From Planctomycetaceae bacterium (GTDB lineage: Bacteria > Planctomycetota > Phycisphaerae > Phycisphaerales > SM1A02), in contig JAIYBS010000280.1 in the NCBI GenBank assembly GCA_027488415.1, positions 1 through 14,168 on the forward strand: a stretch of DNA of 14,168 nt, read 5' to 3'. A program made the translations under genes and the position numbers. Under the pieces are notes generated by a model. The model searched no databases. It worked only from the letters and a program-made list of their open reading frames with translations, and was not told where the DNA came from. Positions 6,437 to 13,406 of this stretch are shown one piece after another; within the stretch, counting starts at the first letter, position 1; every line of letters begins with the position of its first letter.

Positions 6437-6570
6437 GCAAGGAGGCTATCGGGAAGATGACGACAGAAAATGATGCCGGGGGCCCCCCGACATCAATTTC
6501 GGCGTTCGAGATGTGCGCGAAAAAGTTCGATGCGCGGCGTGCGGTTCCGCATCGCTGCGACGATGGCCGC
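6437..6570. promoter_or_regulatory. Divergent intergenic region between the TauE gene and comM
   Basis: This 134-bp gap must hold the promoters of both divergent genes. It contains the palindromic run GGGGGCCCCC (6478-6487) flanked by the two most A/T-rich patches nearby. On the plus strand AAGGAGG (6439-6445) stands 11 nt before an ATG at 6457 that is in frame with comM. I cannot pick a convincing -35/-10 pair on either strand. Confidence 0.4.
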
Positions 6571-8103
6571 ATGCTCGTCACCATCCCAAGCTTCGCCCTC
6601 CAGGGCATCGACGCGGTCCGGTGCGACGTGGAGGTCTCGCTCCAGTCGCGCGGCCTGCCGCGCATCACGCTCGTCGGCCTGCCCGACCTCGCCGTCCGCG
6701 AGAGCATCGAGCGGGTCAAGAGCGCCATGGGCTCGAGCGGCTTCGAGCCGCCGCGCCACCGCACGACCATCAGCCTCGCACCGGCGGACCTGCGCAAGCA
6801 GGGGCCGGCGTACGACCTGCCGATCGCGGTCGCGATGCTGCTGGCCGCGCCGGAATCGGGAGAGGGTGCGCCGCCCGGGCCGAAGGCCCCGCGGCCGTGC
6901 GACTGGATGGTCGCTGGCGAGCTCGCGCTCGACGGCGCGCTGCGCCCGGTCCGCGGCGCGGTCGGCATGGCGCTCCTCGCGCGCGCGGTCGGGCTTGCCG
7001 GCATCGTGGTGCCCGAAGCGAACTCGGCCGAGGCGGCCGTGGTCGAGGGCGTCGACGTCCGCGGGGCCGGCAGCCTTCCCGAGGTGATCGCGTTCTTCCG
7101 CGGGCTCGGTCGTCTTCCGCGCGCCGAGCCCGTCGACGTGCGCGCGGCGATCGCGAGCCAGCCCCTCGCGGTCGACTTCCGGGAGGTCCGCGGCCAGGGT
7201 GCCGCGAAGCGCGCGCTCTGCATCGCGGCGGCGGGCGGGCACAACGCGCTCCTGATCGGCCCCGCCGGCTGCGGCAAGACGCTCATGGCGCGCGCGCTGC
7301 CGGGAATCCTGCCCCCGCTCGAGCCCGACGAGGCGCTCGAGGTCACCCGGATCTGGAGCGCCGCGGGCGCCGGCCAGTCGCGCCTCTTGACCGAGCGGCC
7401 GTTCCGCGCGCCCCACCATACGGCCAGCACGGTGGCGCTCGTCGGCGGCGGCGCGATGGGGCTTCCGCGGCCCGGCGAGGTCACGCTTGCGCACCACGGC
7501 GTGCTCTTTCTGGACGAGCTTCCCGAGTTCGGCCGGAGCGCGCTCGAGGCCCTGCGCGAGCCGCTCGAGGACGGCTTCATCACGGTCGCCCGCGCGCACG
7601 GCAGCGCCCGGTTCCCGGCGCGCAGCATCCTGCTCGCCGCGATGAACCCGACCGCGCGCGGAAACCGGTGCGCCGGCGCGCGCGGGGCGCGCGAGCAGGA
7701 GAAGTACATGGAGCGGGTCAGCGGCCCGATCGTCGACCGGATCGACCTCCACGTCGAGGTGTCCGCGGTGCCGTTCGACCGACTGTCCTCGGCTCCGACC
7801 GGCGAGTCGAGCGGGCAGCTGCGCGAGCGGGTGGTGGCGGCGCGCGCCCGTCAGCGGGCTCGCCAGGGCCCCGTCCTCAACGCGTACCTGCGCGGCGCGG
7901 AGCTCGACGCCGCCGCGCCGATGGGCGAGGAGTCACGCGCGCTGCTCGGCGACGCGATGACCCGGCTCGGGCTGAGCGCCCGCGCCTACGACAAGCTGCG
8001 TCGCATCGCGCGCACGATCGCCGACCTCGAGGGTGCCTGCACGGTCACCGCCGTCCACGTGGCGGAGGCGATCCAGTACCGCATCCTCGACCGGCACCGA
8101 TGA
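6571..8103 (+). CDS. comM: ComM/YifB-family AAA+ protein (Mg-chelatase-like)
   Basis: ComM is a hexameric helicase that promotes branch migration when transformed DNA is integrated. This 510-residue protein has the family layout. The N-terminal Lon-protease-like domain spans residues 1-185 (GIDA, GLPRITLVGLPDLAVRES, SLAPADLRKQGPAYDLPIA). The AAA+ domain follows with Walker A GPAGCGKT (230-237), Walker B VLFLDELPEF (311-320) and SGPIVDRIDLHVEV (384-397). The C-terminal domain ends in the conserved YRILDR (503-508). The usual NPCPCG...CRC cysteine cluster is replaced by NPTARGNRCAGARG (359-372), leaving one cysteine. I chose the ATG at 6571 because it puts GIDA 12 residues in, as in relatives. 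An ATG at 6457 with an upstream AAGGAGG would add 38 residues and is the alternative. Other competence genes are not in view. Confidence 0.93.
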   Translation: MLVTIPSFALQGIDAVRCDVEVSLQSRGLPRITLVGLPDLAVRESIERVKSAMGSSGFEPPRHRTTISLAPADLRKQGPAYDLPIAVAMLLAAPESGEGAPPGPKAPRPCDWMVAGELALDGALRPVRGAVGMALLARAVGLAGIVVPEANSAEAAVVEGVDVRGAGSLPEVIAFFRGLGRLPRAEPVDVRAAIASQPLAVDFREVRGQGAAKRALCIAAAGGHNALLIGPAGCGKTLMARALPGILPPLEPDEALEVTRIWSAAGAGQSRLLTERPFRAPHHTASTVALVGGGAMGLPRPGEVTLAHHGVLFLDELPEFGRSALEALREPLEDGFITVARAHGSARFPARSILLAAMNPTARGNRCAGARGAREQEKYMERVSGPIVDRIDLHVEVSAVPFDRLSSAPTGESSGQLRERVVAARARQRARQGPVLNAYLRGAELDAAAPMGEESRALLGDAMTRLGLSARAYDKLRRIARTIADLEGACTVTAVHVAEAIQYRILDRHR

Positions 8104-8104
8104 A

Positions 8105-11100
8105 TCACAGGCCGGGCGCGAAGCCGCGGCGCATCGTGTTCTCGCAGCAGGCGCGCGGCTCGACGAACTGCAGCAGGTAGTCGCGGCCGCCGGCCTTGCT
8201 GCCGACGCCCGACATGCCGAAGCCGCCGAAGGGCTGACGCCCGACGAGCGCACCGGTGATGCCGCGGTTCACGTAGAGGTTGCCGACGCGGAACTCGCGC
8301 TTGGCGCGATCGAGGTGCGCTGGCTTTCGGCTGTAGATGCCGCCCGTGAGCTTGTACTGCGGGGCGTTCGCGATGCGGAGCGCCTCGTCGAAGTCGCGGG
8401 CCTTGATCACCGCGAGCACGGGGCCGAAGACCTCCTCGTTGGCGAGCCGTGCGCCCGGGCCGATGCCGCTGACGATCGTCGGGCCGACGTAGGGCTTGCC
8501 GACCTTCGCCTCGAGGCCCTCGGGCACGGGGAGCGAGAGCTCGACCTTGCCTTCCTTGGCGCCGAGCTCGACGTAGGAGCGGATCTTCGCGGCCGCCTCC
8601 GGGTCGATCACCGGACCGACGTCGGTGCCGGGCTCGCACGGGTCGCCGACGACCAGCGCGCGCGAGGCCTCCACCAGCCGGTGGAGGAAGTGGTCGTGCG
8701 CGCCCTCGAGGACGATCACGCGGCTGCACGCCGAGCACTTCTGCCCCTGGAAGCCGAACGCGCTCTGTCGCACGCCGAGCACCGCCTCGTCGAGGTCCGC
8801 GCTGTCGTCGATGATGATCGCGTTCTTGCCGCCCATCTCGCAGACGACCTTCTTCACGAACTCCTGGCCGTCCGGGGTCTGCCCGGCCGCCTTGATGATG
8901 TCGAGGCCGACGGCCTTGCTGCCGGTGAACGCGATCACCGCGACGCGCGGGTCGCGCACGATCGCGGCGCCGACGGTCTCGCCCGGGCCCGGCAGGAAGT
9001 GCAGCACGTCACGGGGGACGCCCGCCTGCCAGAGGATGTCGCAGAGCACCTTCGCGATCCCGGGCGTCTGCTCCGCGGGCTTCACGACCGCGGTGTTGCC
9101 GGTCACCAGCGCCGCCGCGGCCATGCCGCAGCAGATCGCGAGCGGGAAGTTCCACGGGCTGATGACCGCCGCGACGCCGCGCGGCTGGTACCACTGCTCG
9201 TCGAGCTCGCCGACGAACTGCCCGAGGCGCTCGCGCGCGAACAGCCGGGTGCTCTCGCGCGCGTAGTACTCGCAGAAGTCGATCGCCTCGCAGACGTCGC
9301 CGTCCGCCTCGCGCCAGGTCTTGCCGCTCTCGCGGATCACGATGCCCGAGAGCTCGTCGCGCCGCGCCCGCATCAGCTCCGCCGCGCGCACCAGCATCGC
9401 CGCGCGCTCGGCGTGGTCGCGGTCGCGCCACGCGGGGAACGCCCGCTGCGCGGTGCCGATGGCCCGCTCCGCGTCGGCGACCGTGGAGTCGTTCGCGACC
9501 GACGGGATCCGCGCCGCGGCGACCGCCGCGCGGAACGCGTCGCGCACCTGGCCGACCGCGAAGTTGCGCATCGGCTCGGTGAAGAACGGCCGCCCGTCGC
9601 CCACGCCGGTCGCCGCGCACGAGAGCGCGTGCCGCTCGGGCGCCATGCGGATGCGCTCGACGCCGGGGTCGGAGTCGTGCTCGCGGAAGGGGCTCGCCAC
9701 CAGCGCCGACACGTCGGCGTTGTCGAGGAACCCGGCCTTCAGCCAGCTCTCGTTCGAGGTGTTCTCGAGCAGGCGGCGCACCAGGTACGCCATGCCGGGG
9801 ATCATCTCGCCGACCGGCACGTACTCGCGCACGCGCAGGCCCATCGCCATCGCCGCCGCCTTGAGCTGGTCGCCCATGCCGTGCAGCATCTGCAGCTCGA
9901 TCGCCGACTTCGGTAGCCCGCACTTCTCGAGCGTGGCGAGCGCCGACGCGATCGAGCGCGCGTTGTGCGAGCCGAGCGCGAGCTTCACGCCGCCCTCGCC
10001 GCGCTTGCGCGGGGTGTGCTCGATGAAGTACTGCGCGACGCGCTCGTAGCACGCGTCGGTGTCGCACTTGCGGCTCCACACCGGGACGGGCCATCCCTGC
10101 TGCTCGGCGTGGATCGTCTCGTAGTCCCAGTACGCGCCCTTCACGAGCCGCACGGTCACGACGCGGCCGGTGCGCTTGGCCCACTCGACGACGCTGCGGG
10201 CGTCCTCGGGCGCGCTGCGCAGGTACGCCTGCATCGCGAGGCCTGCCTCGAAGTCGACCGCCTCGCAGCAGCGCTTGAAGAGCTCGATCGTCAGGTCCTT
10301 CAGCGCGAACTGCTCCATGTCGAAGTTCACGAGCACGCCCTGGCGCTTCGCGGCCTCGAGGATGGGCAGGATCTCCGCCATCAGCGTGCGGATCGAGCCC
10401 TCGGTGTCGATCGGGTCGACGCGCGCGCTCAGCGAGCTGATCTTGATGCTGACGTTGGTGCGGGCGACCGGCCCGAGGTGGTCGCTCTCGAGGACCGGCT
10501 TCGCGGGCCACGACGCGACGCGCTTCGGCAGGTTCTCGACGAGGTCGAGGTACTTCTGCCGGTAGAGGCGGGCCTCCTCGTCGCTGACGCACGCCTCGCC
10601 GAGGAGGTCGACGCTGAAGCACATGCCGTGCTTCCACATCCGCTCGAGCGAGGGCAGGGCGCTGGCGGCGTCCGTGCCCGCGATGAACTTCGAGGCCATG
10701 CCCTCGATCTGGCCCGCCATCGTCTTCGCCATCAGTCCCTTGGCGAGGCCGCCCGCGGCCATGCCGAGCTCGAATCCCGGCGGCGGCTTCACGCCGGGCT
10801 GCGAGAGGTAGTCGGCGAGGTGGTCGTAGATCGCCTCGTTGGTGCGCAGCGTCGGGAAGCAGTCGACGAAGCGGAAGAGCTGCACGCGGAACGCCTCGTC
10901 CCGCATCGCCCAGTCCATCAGCTTGTCCTTGAAGACCGAGAGGCTGCCGGCGAAGATGCCGGCGTCGGCCGCACGGGCCTTGGCGAGGAACTCGGCGCCG
11001 AGCTCCTGCACGCGGCGCTCGAAGGCGGGGTCACGCTGCGCTGCGCGGCCCGAGGGCTGCGGCGCGGCGGCCGGGGTGCGGGCGGGAGCGGGCTTCTTGC

Positions 11101-11116
11101 GCGTGAAAAACGCCAT
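8105..11116 (-). CDS. putA: Bifunctional proline dehydrogenase / glutamate-semialdehyde dehydrogenase
   Basis: PutA oxidises proline to P5C with FAD, then glutamate semialdehyde to glutamate with NAD+, channelling the intermediate. The 1003-residue protein is of the short PutA type. A Lys/Pro/Ala-rich tail (1-30) is followed by the proline dehydrogenase barrel (about 55-470) with NVSIKISSLSA (221-231), NFDMEQFALKD (264-274), VRLVKGAYW (322-330) and the substrate-binding YLVRR (444-448). The aldehyde dehydrogenase (about 515-985) follows with SPWNFPLA (653-660), FTGSKAVG (730-737), the general base E760 in CEMGGKN, and nucleophile C794 in GQKCSACSR. The N-terminal ribbon-helix-helix repressor domain of enteric PutA and the C-terminal extra domain of long PutAs are absent, so self-repression is not expected. 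TATAAT ends 6 nt before the ATG. Its stop lies one base from the comM stop on the opposite strand. Confidence 0.97.
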   Translation of the reverse strand: MAFFTRKKPAPARTPAAAPQPSGRAAQRDPAFERRVQELGAEFLAKARAADAGIFAGSLSVFKDKLMDWAMRDEAFRVQLFRFVDCFPTLRTNEAIYDHLADYLSQPGVKPPPGFELGMAAGGLAKGLMAKTMAGQIEGMASKFIAGTDAASALPSLERMWKHGMCFSVDLLGEACVSDEEARLYRQKYLDLVENLPKRVASWPAKPVLESDHLGPVARTNVSIKISSLSARVDPIDTEGSIRTLMAEILPILEAAKRQGVLVNFDMEQFALKDLTIELFKRCCEAVDFEAGLAMQAYLRSAPEDARSVVEWAKRTGRVVTVRLVKGAYWDYETIHAEQQGWPVPVWSRKCDTDACYERVAQYFIEHTPRKRGEGGVKLALGSHNARSIASALATLEKCGLPKSAIELQMLHGMGDQLKAAAMAMGLRVREYVPVGEMIPGMAYLVRRLLENTSNESWLKAGFLDNADVSALVASPFREHDSDPGVERIRMAPERHALSCAATGVGDGRPFFTEPMRNFAVGQVRDAFRAAVAAARIPSVANDSTVADAERAIGTAQRAFPAWRDRDHAERAAMLVRAAELMRARRDELSGIVIRESGKTWREADGDVCEAIDFCEYYARESTRLFARERLGQFVGELDEQWYQPRGVAAVISPWNFPLAICCGMAAAALVTGNTAVVKPAEQTPGIAKVLCDILWQAGVPRDVLHFLPGPGETVGAAIVRDPRVAVIAFTGSKAVGLDIIKAAGQTPDGQEFVKKVVCEMGGKNAIIIDDSADLDEAVLGVRQSAFGFQGQKCSACSRVIVLEGAHDHFLHRLVEASRALVVGDPCEPGTDVGPVIDPEAAAKIRSYVELGAKEGKVELSLPVPEGLEAKVGKPYVGPTIVSGIGPGARLANEEVFGPVLAVIKARDFDEALRIANAPQYKLTGGIYSRKPAHLDRAKREFRVGNLYVNRGITGALVGRQPFGGFGMSGVGSKAGGRDYLLQFVEPRACCENTMRRGFAPGL

Positions 11117-11122
11117 TTGCGG

Positions 11123-11128
11123 ATTATA
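11123..11128 (-). promoter_or_regulatory. Perfect -10 box (TATAAT) immediately before putA
   Basis: On the minus strand, TATAAT is followed by six bases (CCGCAA) and then the putA ATG. Transcription normally starts about 7 nt after the box, which falls on the A of the start codon, so a leaderless mRNA is predicted. No good -35 hexamer stands 16-18 bp upstream, and there is no Shine-Dalgarno before the ATG, which fits leaderless initiation. In a window this GC-rich, an exact TATAAT at this position is unlikely to be chance. Confidence 0.6.
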
Positions 11129-11170
11129 GGTGGCGTGCCCCGACCGCGGCTTTCCCGCGTGAATTCGAGG

Positions 11171-11185
11171 CGCGGGCTCGCCGCG
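11171..11185 (-). terminator. Weak hairpin downstream of the glycosyltransferase gene
   Basis: CGCGG-GCTCG-CCGCG gives a 5-bp stem 25 nt past the stop of the glycosyltransferase gene, in the 93-bp gap before putA. A second similar 5-bp stem (11145-11149 with 11155-11159) lies closer to putA. Neither has a U-tract and both are within chance expectation at this GC content. Read-through into putA is possible. Confidence 0.2.
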
Positions 11186-11209
11186 ATGCCCCGGACCGGC
11201 GCCGCGGCG

Positions 11210-12931
11210 TCAGCGGTGCCGGCCGCCGACCGCCTCGAGCGCCTGGCCGTACACCTCGACGCAGCGCTTGGCGGCACCCTCCCAGGTGATGCCGCGCACC
11301 TCGTCGAAGCCGTGGTCGGTGAGCGTGCGCTGCAGCGGCGGGTGCCGGAGCACGGCGACGATCTTGTTCGCCATGTCCTCGACATCCCAGAAGTCGACCT
11401 TCAGCGCGTTCTGCAGCACCTCGCTGACGCCCGACTGCCGGCTGATGAGGACCGGCACCTTGTGGCCGAGCGCCTCGAGCGGCGCGATGCCGAACGGCTC
11501 GCTCACGCTCGGCATGACGTAGAGGTCCGCCATGCTGAAGACGCGCGGGATGTCCTTGCCGCGCAGGAATCCCGTGAACAGCACCTTGTGGCCGATCCCG
11601 AGCTGCGCCGCGAGCTGGATCATGGACTGCGCCTGGTCGCCGCTGCCCGCGACGACGAACTTGACGTCCTCGTACTTCTCGAGGACGCGCTTGGCCGCGT
11701 GCACGAAGTACTCGGGGCCCTTCTGCAGCGTGATGCGCCCGAAGTACAGCACGATCTTGTCGCGCCCGCCGATGGTGCTCAGGCCGGCGGCCTTCGGGTC
11801 GAGGTCGACGCCGTTGTAGACCACCTCGCACTTCGAGACCGGCACCGCGTAGCGGTTCGCGCAGATGTTGCGCGTCAGCATGCTGACGGTGACCACCTTC
11901 ACGGCGGCGTGCATGCCGCGGCGCTCGATGTTGTAGACGGGCTGGTTGACGTGCTCGCCGGAGCGGTCGAACTCCGTGCTGTGGACGTGCACGACGAGCG
12001 GTCGGCCGGTGACGCGCGCGAGCGCGATGCCCGCGGGATAGGTGAGCCAGTCGTGCGCGTGGATCACGTCGAAGTCGCGACCGCGGCAGCTCTCGACGAC
12101 GAAGCGCGCGTACGCCTCCGACTGCGCGAGGAGGTCGCCGGAGTAGTCGGGCGCGCTTCCGCCGCGCGCGAGGGCCATGCCCGCGCCGCGGCCGTTCGAC
12201 TCCGGCACCGCGGCGCGCACGGCGCGCACCATCTCCACCATCTCGGCGACGGCGGTCGGGTCGTCGGTGCCGTATCGCTCCCAGGCCTCGAGGATCGAGA
12301 GCGCCTCGTGCCGGTCGTGCTCGCTGAGGCCCGCGAGCAGCTCGGCGCCGATCGCGCCGGGCGCGGCGGACGCGAGCGCGCCGGGGCGGAGGAGCCGCTG
12401 CGGCGCGGCGCTGGCGAGCGCGATCCGCTCGAGCGCGGCCGCGGCGCCGGGCGACGAGTAGGCGCCGCTCGCGATGAACGGCGCCGCGAGCATGCGGACG
12501 GTGCGGGCGAGCGCGGCCTCCGGCGCGGCGCCCGGGGACGGCTTCGCCGCGGTGCCCGCCGTGACGGTCCCCGCCGCGACTGCCTGGGCGACCGCCGCGA
12601 TCGCCGAGGCAGCCGCCGCGGCGGGCGTCGACGCGGCGCGCCGCGCCGCGATGCCGCGGTCCGCGCCCCGGCGGTCCACTGCCACGCCGCCGGGCAGCGC
12701 AGCTCCGGAGCGCGTCGCGATGTTTGGCGCGTCCGAGCCCTCGCCCGGCACCACGAGGTCCACGTGCGAGGCGTGCTCGCCCCGGATCCCCTTCGGCAGG
12801 ACGAACGTCACGTCCACGTCCATCGCGGCCATCGCCTTCGTCAGGCCGTGGCACGCGGTGCCGAGACCGCCGGTGATGAAGGGCGGGAACTCCCACCCGA
12901 GCATCACGACCCTCGGCGGGCGCGCGGTCAT
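11210..12931 (-). CDS. GT4-type glycosyltransferase (glycogen/starch-synthase-like) with a large Ala-rich insertion
   Basis: This 573-residue cytoplasmic enzyme has a GT-B fold and should transfer sugar from a nucleotide-sugar donor with retention; donor and acceptor are not determinable. The N-terminal Rossmann half opens VVMLGWEFPPFITGGLGT (8-25), the position of the KxGGL loop in glycogen synthases, and resumes at FDVIHAHDWLTYPAGIALA (287-305). The donor half has VYNGVDL (371-377), YFGRITLQKGPEYFV (396-410), VVAGSGD (426-432), FTGFLRGKDIP (452-462) and the retaining-GT E-x7-E signature EPFGIAPLE (478-486). Between about 65 and 285 is a segment of some 220 residues, rich in Ala, Gly and Pro up to about 200 and then more ordinary and helical. 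Its ATG overlaps the upstream small gene's stop by 4 nt, indicating coupling. The start gives a conventional short N-terminus before the first strand. Confidence 0.88.
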   Translation of the reverse strand: MTARPPRVVMLGWEFPPFITGGLGTACHGLTKAMAAMDVDVTFVLPKGIRGEHASHVDLVVPGEGSDAPNIATRSGAALPGGVAVDRRGADRGIAARRAASTPAAAAASAIAAVAQAVAAGTVTAGTAAKPSPGAAPEAALARTVRMLAAPFIASGAYSSPGAAAALERIALASAAPQRLLRPGALASAAPGAIGAELLAGLSEHDRHEALSILEAWERYGTDDPTAVAEMVEMVRAVRAAVPESNGRGAGMALARGGSAPDYSGDLLAQSEAYARFVVESCRGRDFDVIHAHDWLTYPAGIALARVTGRPLVVHVHSTEFDRSGEHVNQPVYNIERRGMHAAVKVVTVSMLTRNICANRYAVPVSKCEVVYNGVDLDPKAAGLSTIGGRDKIVLYFGRITLQKGPEYFVHAAKRVLEKYEDVKFVVAGSGDQAQSMIQLAAQLGIGHKVLFTGFLRGKDIPRVFSMADLYVMPSVSEPFGIAPLEALGHKVPVLISRQSGVSEVLQNALKVDFWDVEDMANKIVAVLRHPPLQRTLTDHGFDEVRGITWEGAAKRCVEVYGQALEAVGGRHR

Positions 12932-13371
12932 TCCGCTTCGCTTCCCTGCATGTCGCCGAGCTGCGCGAACGCGGCCTCGAAGGCGAGCAGGAAGGTGGTC
13001 ACCCCGGCGGCCGGGTCGGCGATGCCCGCGAGCGGCACGCGCGTGCGGAAGACGTAGACCTTCGCGTCGTCGCGGTAGTGCTTGACCTTGTCGCAGCGGT
13101 TCGGGAAGCCGGCCTCGACGAGCTCGTCGTCGACGAGCTCCTCGGCGCTGTCCCGGCCCTCGAGCATGTCGCCCTCGATCGACTCGCTCAGCCAGCGGTC
13201 GCCCGTCTCGAGGCCGACCGCCCAGCCGTCGCCGTCGGGCTCCACCGTGTACCAGGCCTCCGCGGCGGCCTCGGCCGCGGCGCAGCGCAGGCGCGCGCCC
13301 TCGGAGCGGATGTCTGCGAAGCGGCCCGATTCGATGGCGTTCTTCTGGATGGTCTGCAGCACGTCGTTCAT
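12928..13371 (-). CDS. Unrecognised small acidic protein coupled to the glycosyltransferase
   Basis: I do not recognise this 147-residue protein. It appears cytoplasmic and soluble, with no signal peptide or membrane segment, and is strongly acidic. It opens with a helical segment (1-18). Short strand-like stretches follow: WYTVEPDGDGWAVGLET (40-56), DRWLSESIEGDML (58-70) and KVYVFRTRVPL (104-114). It ends with a hydrophobic helix (FLLAFEAAFAQLGDM, 127-141). The pattern is an alpha+beta domain rather than disorder. I favour the ATG at 13369-13371 because GGAG precedes it at 6-nt spacing. An in-frame ATG at 13390-13392 would add seven residues and overlaps the likely -10 box. The stop overlaps the glycosyltransferase start by 4 nt, so the two are probably made together. 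The gene is real on coding grounds: uninterrupted, operon-like overlap and structured composition. Confidence 0.72.
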   Translation of the reverse strand: MNDVLQTIQKNAIESGRFADIRSEGARLRCAAAEAAAEAWYTVEPDGDGWAVGLETGDRWLSESIEGDMLEGRDSAEELVDDELVEAGFPNRCDKVKHYRDDAKVYVFRTRVPLAGIADPAAGVTTFLLAFEAAFAQLGDMQGSEAE

Positions 13372-13391
13372 GTGTGGCTCCGGGGGGCGCA

Positions 13392-13398
13392 TAGGATA
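13392..13398. promoter_or_regulatory. Possible shared divergent -10 element between prmC and the small acidic gene
   Basis: The 7-bp patch TAGGATA reads TAGGAT on the plus strand, ending 9 nt before the prmC ATG (13407). It reads TATCCT on the minus strand, with the small gene's ATG 21 nt further on. Each fits TANNNT and could serve as a -10 box, so the two promoters would overlap. Alternatively AGGA (13393-13396) is a Shine-Dalgarno for prmC at 10-nt spacing. No -35 hexamer is convincing on either strand. Confidence 0.35.
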
Positions 13399-13406
13399 CC
13401 CCCACG

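Noticed and set aside
6478..6488. GGGGGCCCCCC as an operator or terminator
   Set aside because: A homopolymeric palindrome cannot form a looped stem well and lacks any known binding-site form; only noted in the intergenic entry.
9965..13057. A 1030-codon open frame on the plus strand opposite putA and the glycosyltransferase gene
   Set aside because: It is antisense to two clear genes, is dominated by Arg/Ala/Glu/Asp/His/Leu repeats typical of reverse-frame GC-rich shadow, and shows no recognisable domain.
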